DNA from: Phaeobacter bryozoorum
GTDB taxonomy: Bacteria > Pseudomonadota > Alphaproteobacteria > Rhodobacterales > Rhodobacteraceae
Length of the DNA stretch: 64,000 bases
NCBI RefSeq assembly: GCF_041893525.1
Contig: NZ_CP169071.1
Reading direction: 5' to 3' (one strand)
Part shown: one piece after another, positions 18,182 to 27,094 of the stretch
How positions within the stretch are numbered: the stretch's first letter is position 1
Layout of the letters: each line of letters opens with the position of its first letter
The notes under the pieces: model-generated
Told to the model about the DNA's origin: nothing
The model's input: the letters and a program-made list of their open reading frames with translations, nothing else
Databases searched by the model: none
Position numbers and translations under genes: made by a program

Positions 18182-19633
18182 TCAGAACAGGAAATCATCC
18201 GCCGCAAGATCACCGAATGCCGTGTTGAGCAGGGTCAGGGACTGGCCGTCCTGATCCCGGATCACCAAATTCGCGCCGTCTTCCTCAAGGTGATCCTCGC
18301 GCAGATCGGCAAAATCCAGCACCCCGGTGGCAGCAGCCATGTCGATCCGGTCGTTGCCCTGAAAATCAATCACCACATCGGCCCCTCGTGAGAACACAAA
18401 GACATCCGCGCCCCGTCCCCCGACCATGCGGTCATTGCCGCCGCCGCCTTCCAGCGTATCTTGCCCGGCGCCGCCTTTCAGCGTGTCGCGTCCGCGCCCG
18501 CCCTCCAGCAGGTCATGGCCTTTGCCGCCCTGTAGCCGGTCGCTGCCCTGCCCGCCGATCAGCACATCGCTGTTGCGTGCCCCGGCCAGCGTGTCACGCC
18601 CGGCGTTGCCGACCAGCGTATTGGGGGCGCCATTGCCGATCAGATGGTCATTGCCGACCCCGCCCCAGGCGTCCTCGATCAGGTTGACGGTGCGCCCGTC
18701 TACCCGGACCGCGGCGGCCATGGCGACATTGTTCTCAAGGCTTCCGATGGTGGAATACTGCCCCGGGCGCAGGTCGATCCGGCTGTTGCTGCCAAGATCG
18801 GAGGCGTCGATCAGATCCGCGCCGCCGGCATCCCAGATGGTCAGGCTGACATTACGCGCCACCCCATCCGCACCGCGCAGCGTCATCTCATCCGCCCCGT
18901 ATTGATAGGCCTGGCCGCCACGCCCGTCGCCGGCCCCGAAATAGCTGGTGGCATCGGTGCGGGTGCTTGTATTGGCGCCATAAAGCGCCTGCAGCGCCTG
19001 CATGTCCCAGAGCATCGGGGTCAGCGCCCAGCCCTGCGCGTCATAGCTCAGATCCGCCTCGCCCGGATGGGCGACATAGGACATCACCGTGAACTGGCCG
19101 CTGGTGTCGGGGTTGTCGGGCTGCTCATTGGGATGACGCAGCCCCAGCGCATGGCCCAGCTCATGCAGATAGGTGTTCCAGCTGGTATGCCCCAGTATGG
19201 GTCCGATGTTTGGCACATATTGATCGGGGTTGCTGTTGTTGATCCAGAGATCCCCGGCCAGCGACGGGGTACGGCCCAGATCAGCCGGTTCGGGAAAATC
19301 GGAAATGAAGCCGAACAGCCCGTCATCGGCGAAATGGGCACTGGCAAAGGTCAGATCCGCCATCCCGCCCTCGGCGGGCATCAGGTTGAGATTGGCCACT
19401 TCGTTCCAGGCTGCGACCGCCTGCAACATCATCTGCCGTTCGGCGGGGTCCATGTTCACCGTCGCCCCCTCGGGCAGGTATTCCCCGCCGACGTCATAAT
19501 CTCCCCAGATCGGGTCATAGTCGTAATAATCCGGCACCGAGGTGATGAACTGATAGCGAATGACGCCGGAGCCATCATGCCAGCCGGTGGCGTCATCTAT
19601 CAAAACTGCGCGGTAATCCTGATATATCGGCAT
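18182..19633 (-). CDS. M10 (serralysin-type) RTX metalloprotease, copy B, 483 aa
   Basis: It has the same architecture as copy A: short leader, HELGHALGLRH zinc site, VMSY Met-turn, then RTX repeats and the end DLAADDFLF. It has more nonapeptides than copy A (extra blocks GARNSDVLIGG, GGKGHDLLEGG, GGRGRDTLKGG), which accounts for the 35 additional residues. ATG 19633 has AGGGA about 6 nt upstream and aligns with the copy A start; an upstream ATG at 19717 would add 28 residues without homology. It contains no cysteine. It is likely a secreted protease exported by one of the two type I systems; whether it processes the RTX proteins is unknown. Confidence 0.88.
   Translation of the reverse strand: MPIYQDYRAVLIDDATGWHDGSGVIRYQFITSVPDYYDYDPIWGDYDVGGEYLPEGATVNMDPAERQMMLQAVAAWNEVANLNLMPAEGGMADLTFASAHFADDGLFGFISDFPEPADLGRTPSLAGDLWINNSNPDQYVPNIGPILGHTSWNTYLHELGHALGLRHPNEQPDNPDTSGQFTVMSYVAHPGEADLSYDAQGWALTPMLWDMQALQALYGANTSTRTDATSYFGAGDGRGGQAYQYGADEMTLRGADGVARNVSLTIWDAGGADLIDASDLGSNSRIDLRPGQYSTIGSLENNVAMAAAVRVDGRTVNLIEDAWGGVGNDHLIGNGAPNTLVGNAGRDTLAGARNSDVLIGGQGSDRLQGGKGHDLLEGGRGRDTLKGGAGQDTLEGGGGNDRMVGGRGADVFVFSRGADVVIDFQGNDRIDMAAATGVLDFADLREDHLEEDGANLVIRDQDGQSLTLLNTAFGDLAADDFLF
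18661..19100. repeat. 440-bp near-identical tract, copy in protease B
   Basis: Partner of 16781-17220, same orientation, offset 1880 bp. It encodes the region from just after the zinc-site segment to the start of the RTX repeats. Confidence 0.9.
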
Positions 19634-19837
19634 ATCATCCCTGCCTGCTATGATCCCGTTTCCGGGGAGCCTAGCAGGGCGCTGTGTCCAAACCTTTAAT
19701 TGTTCATGAAATCCCATATGGGCCCGCTGTCAGGCAGCCGCAGAGTGGGTTGGGACCACAATATGTGCCTTTCCCTTGGCATCACCGGCGTCTGGGCGTT
19801 AGGACAGGACCACGGCAGCAGATCGGGGGGAGAGGAC

Positions 19838-20392
19838 ATGCAGATTGAGGACACGGACCTGCCGGGGGTGAAGATCCTGACACCGGCGCGGTTTGGCGAT
19901 GCACGGGGGTTTTTCTCGGAATGCTGGAACCGGGCGCGGATGGCCGAGGCGGGGCTCAATTTCGATTTTGTGCAGGACAATCATTCGCTGTCGATGGAGC
20001 CGGGCACCCTGCGCGGGCTGCATTTCCAGGCGCCGCCCCATGCCCAGGCCAAGCTGGTGCGCTGCGGCCAGGGGGCGCTGTTTGATGTGGCGGTGGATAT
20101 CCGCAAGGGCTCGCCCACCTATGGGCGCTGGACCGGGGTGGAGCTGTCGGCGGAAAACGGGCGCCAGCTGCTGATCCCGGCCGGGTTCCTGCATGGGTTC
20201 ATCACCCGCCTGCCGCATACCGAGGTGCTGTATAAATGCAATAATTACTACGCGCCGGAGTGTGACGGCGGGGTGGCCTGGGACAGCTGCGGCATCACCT
20301 GGGGGTTTGACGGCAGCCCGGTCCTGTCCGACAAGGACGCCAGGGCGCCCCGGTTTGAAGATTTCGACAGCCCCTTCGTGTGGGAAGGATAA
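19838..20392 (+). CDS. rfbC: dTDP-4-dehydrorhamnose 3,5-epimerase
   Basis: Third enzyme of dTDP-L-rhamnose synthesis. The 184-aa cupin protein carries the family motifs FFSECWN, QDNHSLS, GTLRGLHFQAPPHAQAKLVR (containing the catalytic His), the DVAVDIRKGSPT block and GFLHGFI. The frame is open upstream to 19700, but ATG 19838 follows GGGAGAGGAC and starts at the family N-terminus. It is the first gene of rfbC-B-x-D-A; the rfbB start lies 3 bp after its stop. Confidence 0.95.
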   Translation: MQIEDTDLPGVKILTPARFGDARGFFSECWNRARMAEAGLNFDFVQDNHSLSMEPGTLRGLHFQAPPHAQAKLVRCGQGALFDVAVDIRKGSPTYGRWTGVELSAENGRQLLIPAGFLHGFITRLPHTEVLYKCNNYYAPECDGGVAWDSCGITWGFDGSPVLSDKDARAPRFEDFDSPFVWEG

Positions 20393-20395
20393 GAG

Positions 20396-21448
20396 ATGAA
20401 GATTTTGGTGACAGGTGGGGCGGGTTTCATCGGCTCGGCCGTCGTCCGACTGGCGGTGGCGCGCGGCCATCAGGTGGTGAACCTCGATGCGCTGACTTAT
20501 GCCGCCTGTCTGGACAATGTGGCGGCTGTGACGGACAGCCCGCTTTATGCCTTTGAGCAGGTCGATATCCGTGATCGCGCCGCATTAGACACTGTTTTTG
20601 CCCGACATCACCCGGATGTGGTGATGCATCTGGCCGCGGAATCCCATGTCGACCGCTCCATCGACGGCCCCGGGGATTTCATCGAGACCAATATCACCGG
20701 CACCTATCAGATGCTGGAAGCGGCGCGGAAATACTGGAGCGAGGCGGGCCGCCCGGAGGCCTTCCGGTTCCATCACATCTCCACCGATGAGGTCTATGGC
20801 AGCCTGCCTGCCGACCCTGATGTGCTGTTCACCGAAGAGACCGGCTATGATCCGCGCTCGCCCTATTCCGCGAGCAAAGCCGCCAGCGACCATCTGGTGC
20901 GCGCCTGGCACGAGACCTATGGGCTGCCGGTGGTGCTGACCAATTGTTCGAACAACTACGGTCCCTTTCATTTCCCCGAAAAGCTGATCCCGGTGGTGAT
21001 CCTCAATGCGCTGGCAGGCAGGCCGCTGCCGATCTATGGCGATGGCTCCAATGTGCGCGACTGGCTTTATGTGGAAGATCACGCCGATGCGCTGCTCTTG
21101 GTGGTGTCCGAGGGGCGCGTGGGGCGCAGCTACAATATCGGCGGCGAGAATGAGCGGAGCAATCTGGAGCTGGTCGAGACGCTCTGTGCGATCCTCGACG
21201 AGAAACGGCCCCGGGATGACGGGGGATCTTACAAGGACCAGATCACATTTGTGACCGACCGGCCGGGCCATGATGCCCGCTATGCCATCGACCCTTCCCG
21301 TATCCGCGATGAACTGGGCTGGCGGCCCAGCGTCACCGTGGAGGAAGGGCTGGCGCGCACGGTGCAATGGTATCTCGACAATGAGGCCTGGTGGCGCGCG
21401 CTGCAAAGCCGCGACGGGGTTGGCCAGCGGTTGGGGACGGGAAAGTGA
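20396..21448 (+). CDS. rfbB: dTDP-glucose 4,6-dehydratase
   Basis: Second enzyme of the dTDP-L-rhamnose pathway, forming dTDP-4-keto-6-deoxyglucose. The 350-aa protein has the NAD motif GGAGFIGSAVV, the MHLAAESHVDRSIDGP block, HISTDEVYGSL (catalytic Thr-Asp-Glu) and YSASKAASDH (YxxxK). GGATAAGAG precedes the ATG. A strong mRNA hairpin at 21467-21529 separates it from the next gene. Confidence 0.96.
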   Translation: MKILVTGGAGFIGSAVVRLAVARGHQVVNLDALTYAACLDNVAAVTDSPLYAFEQVDIRDRAALDTVFARHHPDVVMHLAAESHVDRSIDGPGDFIETNITGTYQMLEAARKYWSEAGRPEAFRFHHISTDEVYGSLPADPDVLFTEETGYDPRSPYSASKAASDHLVRAWHETYGLPVVLTNCSNNYGPFHFPEKLIPVVILNALAGRPLPIYGDGSNVRDWLYVEDHADALLLVVSEGRVGRSYNIGGENERSNLELVETLCAILDEKRPRDDGGSYKDQITFVTDRPGHDARYAIDPSRIRDELGWRPSVTVEEGLARTVQWYLDNEAWWRALQSRDGVGQRLGTGK

Positions 21449-21466
21449 CGGCAGATAGACCACAAA

Positions 21467-21529
21467 GGGCAGCGCCCGAGCCTGGGCGGGTGCGAAGCGC
21501 CCTCCCGTGGGGAGGGTCGGGCGCTGCCC
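21467..21529 (+). repeat. Strong inverted repeat in the rfb operon
   Basis: A 13-bp perfect inverted repeat (arms 21467-21479 and 21517-21529) encloses a second hairpin (CCCTCCC / GGGAGGG). It lacks a T-run, so it looks like an mRNA stability or attenuation element rather than a full terminator. Confidence 0.55.
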
Positions 21530-21572
21530 GGCCTAACGGTCGGGCGGTATTTCTTCCGGATAGCGCTCCCTC

Positions 21573-22046
21573 ATGCTGACCGCGCATCTGCCCTCCGGCT
21601 ATGTTCTGGCACGGCTGGCGCCTGAGAAGCACCGGCTGCTGATGCCCGCCGCGCTCATTGGCGCGGTGCTGCCGGATTTTGACATGCTGTGGTTCCATTT
21701 CGTGGATCAGGGCAGCATTCATCATCACCGCTATTGGGTCCATGTGCCCGCTTTCTGGGGGGCTATTGCGGCTCTGATTATGCCGGTTTTGGCCTTGTTT
21801 GCCCGCCCCCTGCTGCTCCCGGCGTTGGTGTTCTTTGCCGCCCTCTTCCTGCATATGGTGTTGGACACCATCGGTGGCGGCATCCTGTGGGGCGCGCCGC
21901 TTAATGATCATCTCTATACGCTGGTGGAGATACCAGCCAGCCAGCCTCATTGGGTTTTGTCCTTTCTGCTGCATTGGACCTTTGTTCTGGAACTGGCTAT
22001 CTGGGCTACAGCCTTGTATCTATGGCATAAAGGAAGCCGTATATGA
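21573..22046 (+). CDS. DUF457 / YdjM-like inner-membrane protein, 157 aa
   Basis: A small protein with four or so hydrophobic helices. The conserved polar patches are GAVLPDFDMLWFH, a His cluster (SIHHHRYWVH) and HMVLDTIGGG. This D/H pattern is that of the YdjM/YbcI (DUF457) family, annotated as putative membrane-bound metal-dependent hydrolases. It is not a known rhamnose enzyme, yet it lies inside the rfb operon and overlaps the rfbD start by ATGA, so it is cotranslated with the pathway. Function unknown. Confidence 0.75.
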   Translation: MLTAHLPSGYVLARLAPEKHRLLMPAALIGAVLPDFDMLWFHFVDQGSIHHHRYWVHVPAFWGAIAALIMPVLALFARPLLLPALVFFAALFLHMVLDTIGGGILWGAPLNDHLYTLVEIPASQPHWVLSFLLHWTFVLELAIWATALYLWHKGSRI

Positions 22047-22891
22047 TCCTCGTTTTTGGCAAGACCGGCCAGGTGGCGCGGGAACTGGCGGCGCATGATG
22101 ATATTCTCTGCCTCGGCCGCGATCAGGCGGATCTCACGGATCCTGCGGCCTGCGCCGAGATGATCCGCGCCCATGCCCCTGCCGCGGTGATCAATGCGGC
22201 GGCCTATACGGTTGTGGACCGGGCCGAGGCGGAAGAGGACCTGGCCACGGTGATCAATGGCAGCACCCCCGGCGTCATGGCCGAGACCTGCGCCATGCTG
22301 GGCATTCCCTTTGTCACCCTCTCCACCGATTATGTTTTCGACGGCAAGGGCAGCAGCCCCTGGCACCCGGATGAGCCGGTGGCGCCGGTCAATGCCTATG
22401 GGCGGTCCAAACAGGCCGGGGAGGCCGCCGTGCGCCTGGCCGGGGGGGCTTATGTGATCCTGCGCACCTCCTGGGTGGTCTCGGCCCATGGCAGCAATTT
22501 CGTCAAGACCATGCTGCGGCTCGGCCAGGACCGCGACCGGATGCGTGTGGTGGCCGACCAGATCGGCGCGCCGACCCCGGCCCGGGCCATTGCGGCGGCC
22601 TGCGTGGAGATCGCCCGCCAGCTGATGACGGCGCCGGAAAAATCCGGCACCTATCATTTTGCAGGCCAGCCCGAGACCAGCTGGGCCGGGGTCGCCACCG
22701 AGATTTTCGCCGAGGCGAAACTCCCCTGTGCGGTGGCGGAAATTCCCAGTACGGCCTATCCGACCCCGGCGCGGCGACCGTTGAACTCACGGCTGGATTG
22801 CAGCACGCTGGAGAAGGTCTTTGGCATCACACGCCCGGATTGGCGGGCCGGGCTGAGAGATATTCTGAAGGATCTGGGAGCGCAGGCATGA
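22043..22891 (+). CDS. rfbD: dTDP-4-dehydrorhamnose reductase
   Basis: Last enzyme of dTDP-L-rhamnose synthesis. The 282-aa protein has GKTGQVARELA for NADPH binding, NAAAYTVVDRAE, STDYVFDG and the catalytic YGRSKQAGE (YxxxK). It overlaps the preceding membrane-protein gene and the following rfbA gene by 4 bp each. Confidence 0.95.
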   Translation: MILVFGKTGQVARELAAHDDILCLGRDQADLTDPAACAEMIRAHAPAAVINAAAYTVVDRAEAEEDLATVINGSTPGVMAETCAMLGIPFVTLSTDYVFDGKGSSPWHPDEPVAPVNAYGRSKQAGEAAVRLAGGAYVILRTSWVVSAHGSNFVKTMLRLGQDRDRMRVVADQIGAPTPARAIAAACVEIARQLMTAPEKSGTYHFAGQPETSWAGVATEIFAEAKLPCAVAEIPSTAYPTPARRPLNSRLDCSTLEKVFGITRPDWRAGLRDILKDLGAQA

Positions 22892-23760
22892 CAGCACGTA
22901 AGGGTATCATTCTGGCCGGTGGCTCGGGCACGCGGCTTTATCCGATCACCATGGCGGTCAGCAAACAGCTCTTGCCGCTCTATGACAAGCCGATGATTTA
23001 TTATCCCCTGTCGGTCTTGATGCTGGCGGGCATCCGCGAGATCTGCGTGATCACCACGCCGCAGGATCAGGATCAGTTCACCCGGCTTCTGGGCGATGGC
23101 AGCCAGTGGGGCGTTCATCTCACCTATGTGGAGCAACCCAGCCCGGACGGTCTGGCACAGGCCTTTGTGCTGGCCGAAGAGTTCCTGGCCGGCGCCCCCT
23201 CGGCGCTGGTGCTGGGGGACAATGTGTTCTTTGGCCATGGCCTGCCGAAACTGCTGGCGGCGGCGGATGCGCAGACCAGCGGCGGCACCGTCTTTGGCTA
23301 TCACGTGGCCGATCCCGAACGCTATGGCGTGGTGGATTTCGACGCCGAGGGCCGCGCCCGCGAGATCATCGAAAAACCCGCCGTGCCGCCGTCGAACTAT
23401 GCGGTGACGGGGCTGTATTTCCTGGACGGCAGCGCGCCGCAGCGGGCGCGGCAGGTCACCCCCAGCCCACGTGGTGAGCTGGAGATCACCGATCTGTTGC
23501 AGATGTATCTGGACGAAGGCGCCCTCCGGGTGGAGACCATGGGCCGCGGCTATGCCTGGCTGGACACCGGCACCCATGGCTCGCTGCTGGATGCCGGCAA
23601 TTTCGTGCGCACCCTGCAGGAACGCCAGGGGTTGCAGACCGGCTGCCCCGAGGAAATCGCCTATGAGGCGGGCTGGATCAGCGCCGACCAGCTGCGCACC
23701 CGCGCCGAGATGTTCGCCAAAAACGCCTATGGTGCCTATCTGGAACGGCTGCTGGACTGA
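22888..23760 (+). CDS. rfbA: Glucose-1-phosphate thymidylyltransferase
   Basis: Starts the dTDP-rhamnose pathway by making dTDP-glucose. The 290-aa protein opens with GIILAGGSGTRLYPIT, followed by SKQLLPLYDKPMIYYPLS, LGDNVFFGHG and EKPAVPPSNYAVTGLYF. ATG 22888 overlaps the rfbD stop and starts at the family N-terminus; the longer upstream frame is a shadow of rfbD. It is the last gene of the operon and converges on the broken acetyltransferase. Confidence 0.95.
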   Translation: MTARKGIILAGGSGTRLYPITMAVSKQLLPLYDKPMIYYPLSVLMLAGIREICVITTPQDQDQFTRLLGDGSQWGVHLTYVEQPSPDGLAQAFVLAEEFLAGAPSALVLGDNVFFGHGLPKLLAAADAQTSGGTVFGYHVADPERYGVVDFDAEGRAREIIEKPAVPPSNYAVTGLYFLDGSAPQRARQVTPSPRGELEITDLLQMYLDEGALRVETMGRGYAWLDTGTHGSLLDAGNFVRTLQERQGLQTGCPEEIAYEAGWISADQLRTRAEMFAKNAYGAYLERLLD

Positions 23761-23783
23761 TCAGAGCGCGAACCCGCTCCGCC

Positions 23784-24592
23784 TCAGGCGGGGCGCAGCA
23801 GCCGGATCAGCCGATCCGAGGCGCGGCGGATCTGCTTGGACACCGGCCCCAGCGGCCGCTCATCCGGCTGGACGGCAATCCGGTGCAGAGAGGCCCGCGC
23901 GACATCAACCGGAGCTGCCAGCGCCTGCAGGTCTGCGGCGGTGATCCAGCGTTCCTCGCGTTTGGCTAGGCTGTCCTTCTCCGGCTCGAAAGCTTTGCAG
24001 AACCGGCGCGGGTGCCCCATCTTGAAGGCCGCCAGCGTTTCCAGCGGATAATCCCACCAGGCGGAGGCCTCCAGTCGGGCGATCAGCGGGGCTGCAAACC
24101 GGTATTTCAACACCCGGGCCGGCACGCCGCCAACAACGGCATAGGCTGGCACATCCTTGGTGACGATGGCGCCTGCGGCCACCACCGCGCCATTGCCGAT
24201 GGTGATCCCGCCGACCATCTGCACCCCGCGCCCATTCTACGGGCCAGTTTTTCGTAATGCGGCCCATAGCTGAACGGGTGGGAGGACACCCGCCGGATCG
24301 GGTGCCGGTCCCCCAGAACCCGCAGTCCGGCGGCAATCGAACAGAAGGCCCCGGCGGACCAGTTGCGCGAAGGCGAGTGGCTGTAACTCATGTAACCGAT
24401 GCTGCTGAGGGGCAGCAGCCCGCCCGATTTCAACCCGTGTCGGGTGAGCGCCGAGAGTTTCAGATCCGGAGGCAGGCTCACCCGTTTGAGGGCGGTCAGG
24501 TCCCGTTCGTCACGCCAGGGTTTTGGCATCACATGGCAGTCGGCCAGCAGCCTGCGCATGCTGTCGGTCACACGAAGAGTGGTGGGTTTCAT
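23784..24592 (-). pseudogene. CatB/Vat-type hexapeptide acetyltransferase, frame-disrupted
   Basis: The 5' part (from ATG 24592) encodes GYMSYSHSPSRNWSAGAFCS and HPFSYGPHYEKLARRMG, the usual N-terminal half of CatB-related O-acetyltransferases. The 3' part, in another frame, encodes GVQMVGGITIGNGAVVAAG, VTKDVPAYAVVGGVPARV and KYRF, the usual C-terminal half. The switch lies at about 24225-24245. The conserved IGNDVWIG turn expected between the halves is missing. An internal deletion that also changed frame is therefore more likely than a one-base reading error. It was probably once used to acetylate a sugar. Confidence 0.75.
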
Positions 24593-24876
24593 CGCAAATA
24601 TAGGCTCTAAATAAGGGTTTTGCAGAATAACAATGCGAACCGGGGCCAGGTTTGGGGGCTTCGTGACCACAAAATAAGGCCAGACCACAGAATGGAAACC
24701 AAGCCAGAACCGGGAGGAACAGGACAGGGGCAGACTAGCCTCGAGACGCTGCAAGGGCCAGCGCAAAATCTCTGCCTTGGGTTGATTTCTGCGGGTACGG
24801 TCTGAGGTGCCGGGCCGCCAGATCGGGCGCGACAGCTCTTGTAGAAGAGAGGCGCCCCGATCTCAGCAGGCGCCGA

Positions 24877-26016
24877 TCAGAGCACCCCGGCGCGGCTGAA
24901 GACGCCGAAGAAATTGCCGATGATATTGGAGATGGTCAGCGCGTCGTTCACTGGTGCCTCGGTGGCGATCAGCAGGTCGCCGGAATTGATCTGGAAGCGG
25001 CGGGCCGAGAACAACCCGTCGGCCGATGTGAGATCAAGGGTAAAGACCACCCGCGCCTGGCGCGGGCCGCGCTGACCGGGGGCAAGCGCACTGTCGGGGT
25101 ATTCGCGCAGCACCAGCAGGCCCTGCGGATCGGCGCGGCTGTCCTGAAACCCGCCGGCAACCGACATCGCATCCATCGCCGACATCTGATCCTTGGTGAA
25201 CGTGTGCAGATCCTCACGGCCGGTGGCGCCAAAGGACAGGAAATAGCGCGCATCCTCTTCCACAAACACCCGGTCACCGCCGCGCAGCAGCGTGTCGCGG
25301 CGCGGATCATTGAGCAGGGCCTCCACCGAGGTGCCATAGATGCTGCTGCCGCGCACCAGGCGGATCTGCGGGTTGTTGAGGCTGGCACTGATGCCACCGC
25401 CGGCCGCGATCAGCCCCATCACCGTGTAATTGCGATCGGGCATCGGGTAGGTGCCGGGGGTGGTGACGCCGCTGACCAGATCCACCGAATTGCTGCGGCC
25501 TTCGGTCATATCGAGCTGCAGCTGGGCCGAGGGAACAATGGTTTCCAGCTCGCGCTGCAGTTTTTCACGGGCCAGATCCGGGGTCAGCCCGTTGACGTTC
25601 ACATTGCCCACATAGGGCATGAAGATGCTGCCATTGGCCGCCACCGTCACATCCTGCAGCTGCACCATTTTCTCATCCGGGGTGGTCAGCAGGGAATTGT
25701 CGCTGCTGTCCCAGATCCGCAGGGTCAGCAGGTCGCCGGGCTGGATGATCTGGGTCTTGGCGCCTCGGGTGGCGCCGATCCATTTCAGCGGGCGCTTGCC
25801 GCTCTGGCCGCCGCCGCTTTGCGGTCCGGTTTCGGGCCAATGCGCCACGGTGGGCAGAAAGGCGCGGGTCACCGGATAAAGGGCAAAATCGGCATCCGCA
25901 TCATCGGCGGTTTTCAGGATCTCTTCGCTGGCGGGAGCGCCACCGGGCAGGCGGCCACAGGCGGCCGGCAACAGGGCAAGGCCAAGAGCGGCAAGCAGGA
26001 GGGTGAGGCGGCGCAT
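24877..26016 (-). CDS. Polysaccharide export outer-membrane lipoprotein (Wza-like), 379 aa
   Basis: An N-terminal hydrophobic segment ending in LLPAACG is a lipobox-like signal peptide. The polysaccharide export domain is visible as IQPGDLLTLRIWDS and FMPYVGNVNVNGLTPDLAREKL. SLBB-type repeats follow (SVDLVSGVTTPGTYPM, GLIAAGGGIS). This is the channel-forming component for capsular or exopolysaccharide. AAGGA lies 5 nt before ATG 26016, so the longer upstream frame to 26379 is rejected. It is divergent from the epimerase/sugar-transferase operon. The Wzc kinase partner is not in the window. Confidence 0.87.
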   Translation of the reverse strand: MRRLTLLLAALGLALLPAACGRLPGGAPASEEILKTADDADADFALYPVTRAFLPTVAHWPETGPQSGGGQSGKRPLKWIGATRGAKTQIIQPGDLLTLRIWDSSDNSLLTTPDEKMVQLQDVTVAANGSIFMPYVGNVNVNGLTPDLAREKLQRELETIVPSAQLQLDMTEGRSNSVDLVSGVTTPGTYPMPDRNYTVMGLIAAGGGISASLNNPQIRLVRGSSIYGTSVEALLNDPRRDTLLRGGDRVFVEEDARYFLSFGATGREDLHTFTKDQMSAMDAMSVAGGFQDSRADPQGLLVLREYPDSALAPGQRGPRQARVVFTLDLTSADGLFSARRFQINSGDLLIATEAPVNDALTISNIIGNFFGVFSRAGVL

Positions 26017-26113
26017 GAAGTCCTTGTCCGAAAACGGCTTGATTTTTGTTCTCCGCAAGATACTGGGCATGCAGACTGCGTCAACCGCAAGGGCAACGGT
26101 AACAGGGGGGCTG

Positions 26114-27094
26114 ATGCGTTTTCCACCCATATTGATCCCCGCATTGGCTCCGGTATTGATCATGGGCGCCTCGGGGCGGATCGGCGGGCTCCTGCGCAGC
26201 CAGTGGAGCGGGCCGGAGCAGGGGCTGCGCTGGCAGCGCCGCCGCCCGCCTGTCGGGACCGGTCCCGACGGCCGGGGCTGGCATGTTTTCGAGCCGCTGG
26301 CAGAGCCCGAAGCGCTGCTGCAGGCGGCGGTGGGCTGTGCGGCGATCCTCTGCCTGGCGGGGCCGGTGCCCGGCGGCACGGCGGGCGGCGATCTGAGGGC
26401 GGGCCAGCTGGTGCAGCATCGCGACCTGGCGCTGGCTGCGCTGGAGGCCTCCGCGCGGGCGCGCGACGCAGGAGCAGGGGCAGGGGCGCCACGGGTGCTG
26501 CTGGCCTCTTCGGCGGCGGTCTATGGCGCGACCCCCGGCCCGCTGCGGGAAGACACCCCGCTGGCGCCGCTGGCCCCCTATGGCGTCGCCAAGGCCGAGA
26601 TGGAACAGGCCGCCTGCGCCCGCGCCACAGAGCTGGGACTGGATGTCACCCTGCTCAGGATTGGCAATATTGCCGGCTTTGATGCCATTCTTGGTGGCTG
26701 GCGGGCCGGGTTCCGCCTGGATCAATTTGCCGATGGGCAGACGCCGCGGCGCAGCTATATCGGCCCGCGGACCCTGGCCGAGGTGCTGGCCGCCCTGATC
26801 GCCAGCCCGGCGCTGCCACAGGTGCTGAACATCGCCCAGCCCGGGCTGGTGGCAATGGGCGATCTGTTGCAGGCGGCGGGGCTGGAGTTTGCCCGCAGGC
26901 CCGCGCCGGGTGACGCCATTGCCGAGGTGCAGCTTGACGTCAGCCGGCTGATCGGGCTTTTGACGCCAGAGCCTGCACCCGCCGCAGATCTGCCAGCTTG
27001 CCTGCCTGTTGCCACAGCGACTGATCTGGTGGCCGAGGCGCGCGGACTGGGCCTGTTGTCCCCTTCCGTTTCCGATAAGGATCCCCGCATATGA
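26114..27094 (+). CDS. NAD-dependent epimerase/dehydratase family protein, 326 aa
   Basis: An SDR-type sugar-nucleotide enzyme. PVLIMGASGRIGGLL is the dinucleotide motif, LLASSAAVYGATPG the Ser region, YGVAKAEME the YxxxK, and LLRIGNIAG follows. A run of Ala/Gly (ARDAGAGAGAPR) precedes the Ser strand. Start choice is uncertain: ATG 26114 has GGGGGG only 3 nt away; ATG 26069 would add 15 residues. It overlaps the sugar transferase gene by ATGA, so its product probably feeds the first glycan step. Substrate unknown. Confidence 0.75.
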   Translation: MRFPPILIPALAPVLIMGASGRIGGLLRSQWSGPEQGLRWQRRRPPVGTGPDGRGWHVFEPLAEPEALLQAAVGCAAILCLAGPVPGGTAGGDLRAGQLVQHRDLALAALEASARARDAGAGAGAPRVLLASSAAVYGATPGPLREDTPLAPLAPYGVAKAEMEQAACARATELGLDVTLLRIGNIAGFDAILGGWRAGFRLDQFADGQTPRRSYIGPRTLAEVLAALIASPALPQVLNIAQPGLVAMGDLLQAAGLEFARRPAPGDAIAEVQLDVSRLIGLLTPEPAPAADLPACLPVATATDLVAEARGLGLLSPSVSDKDPRI

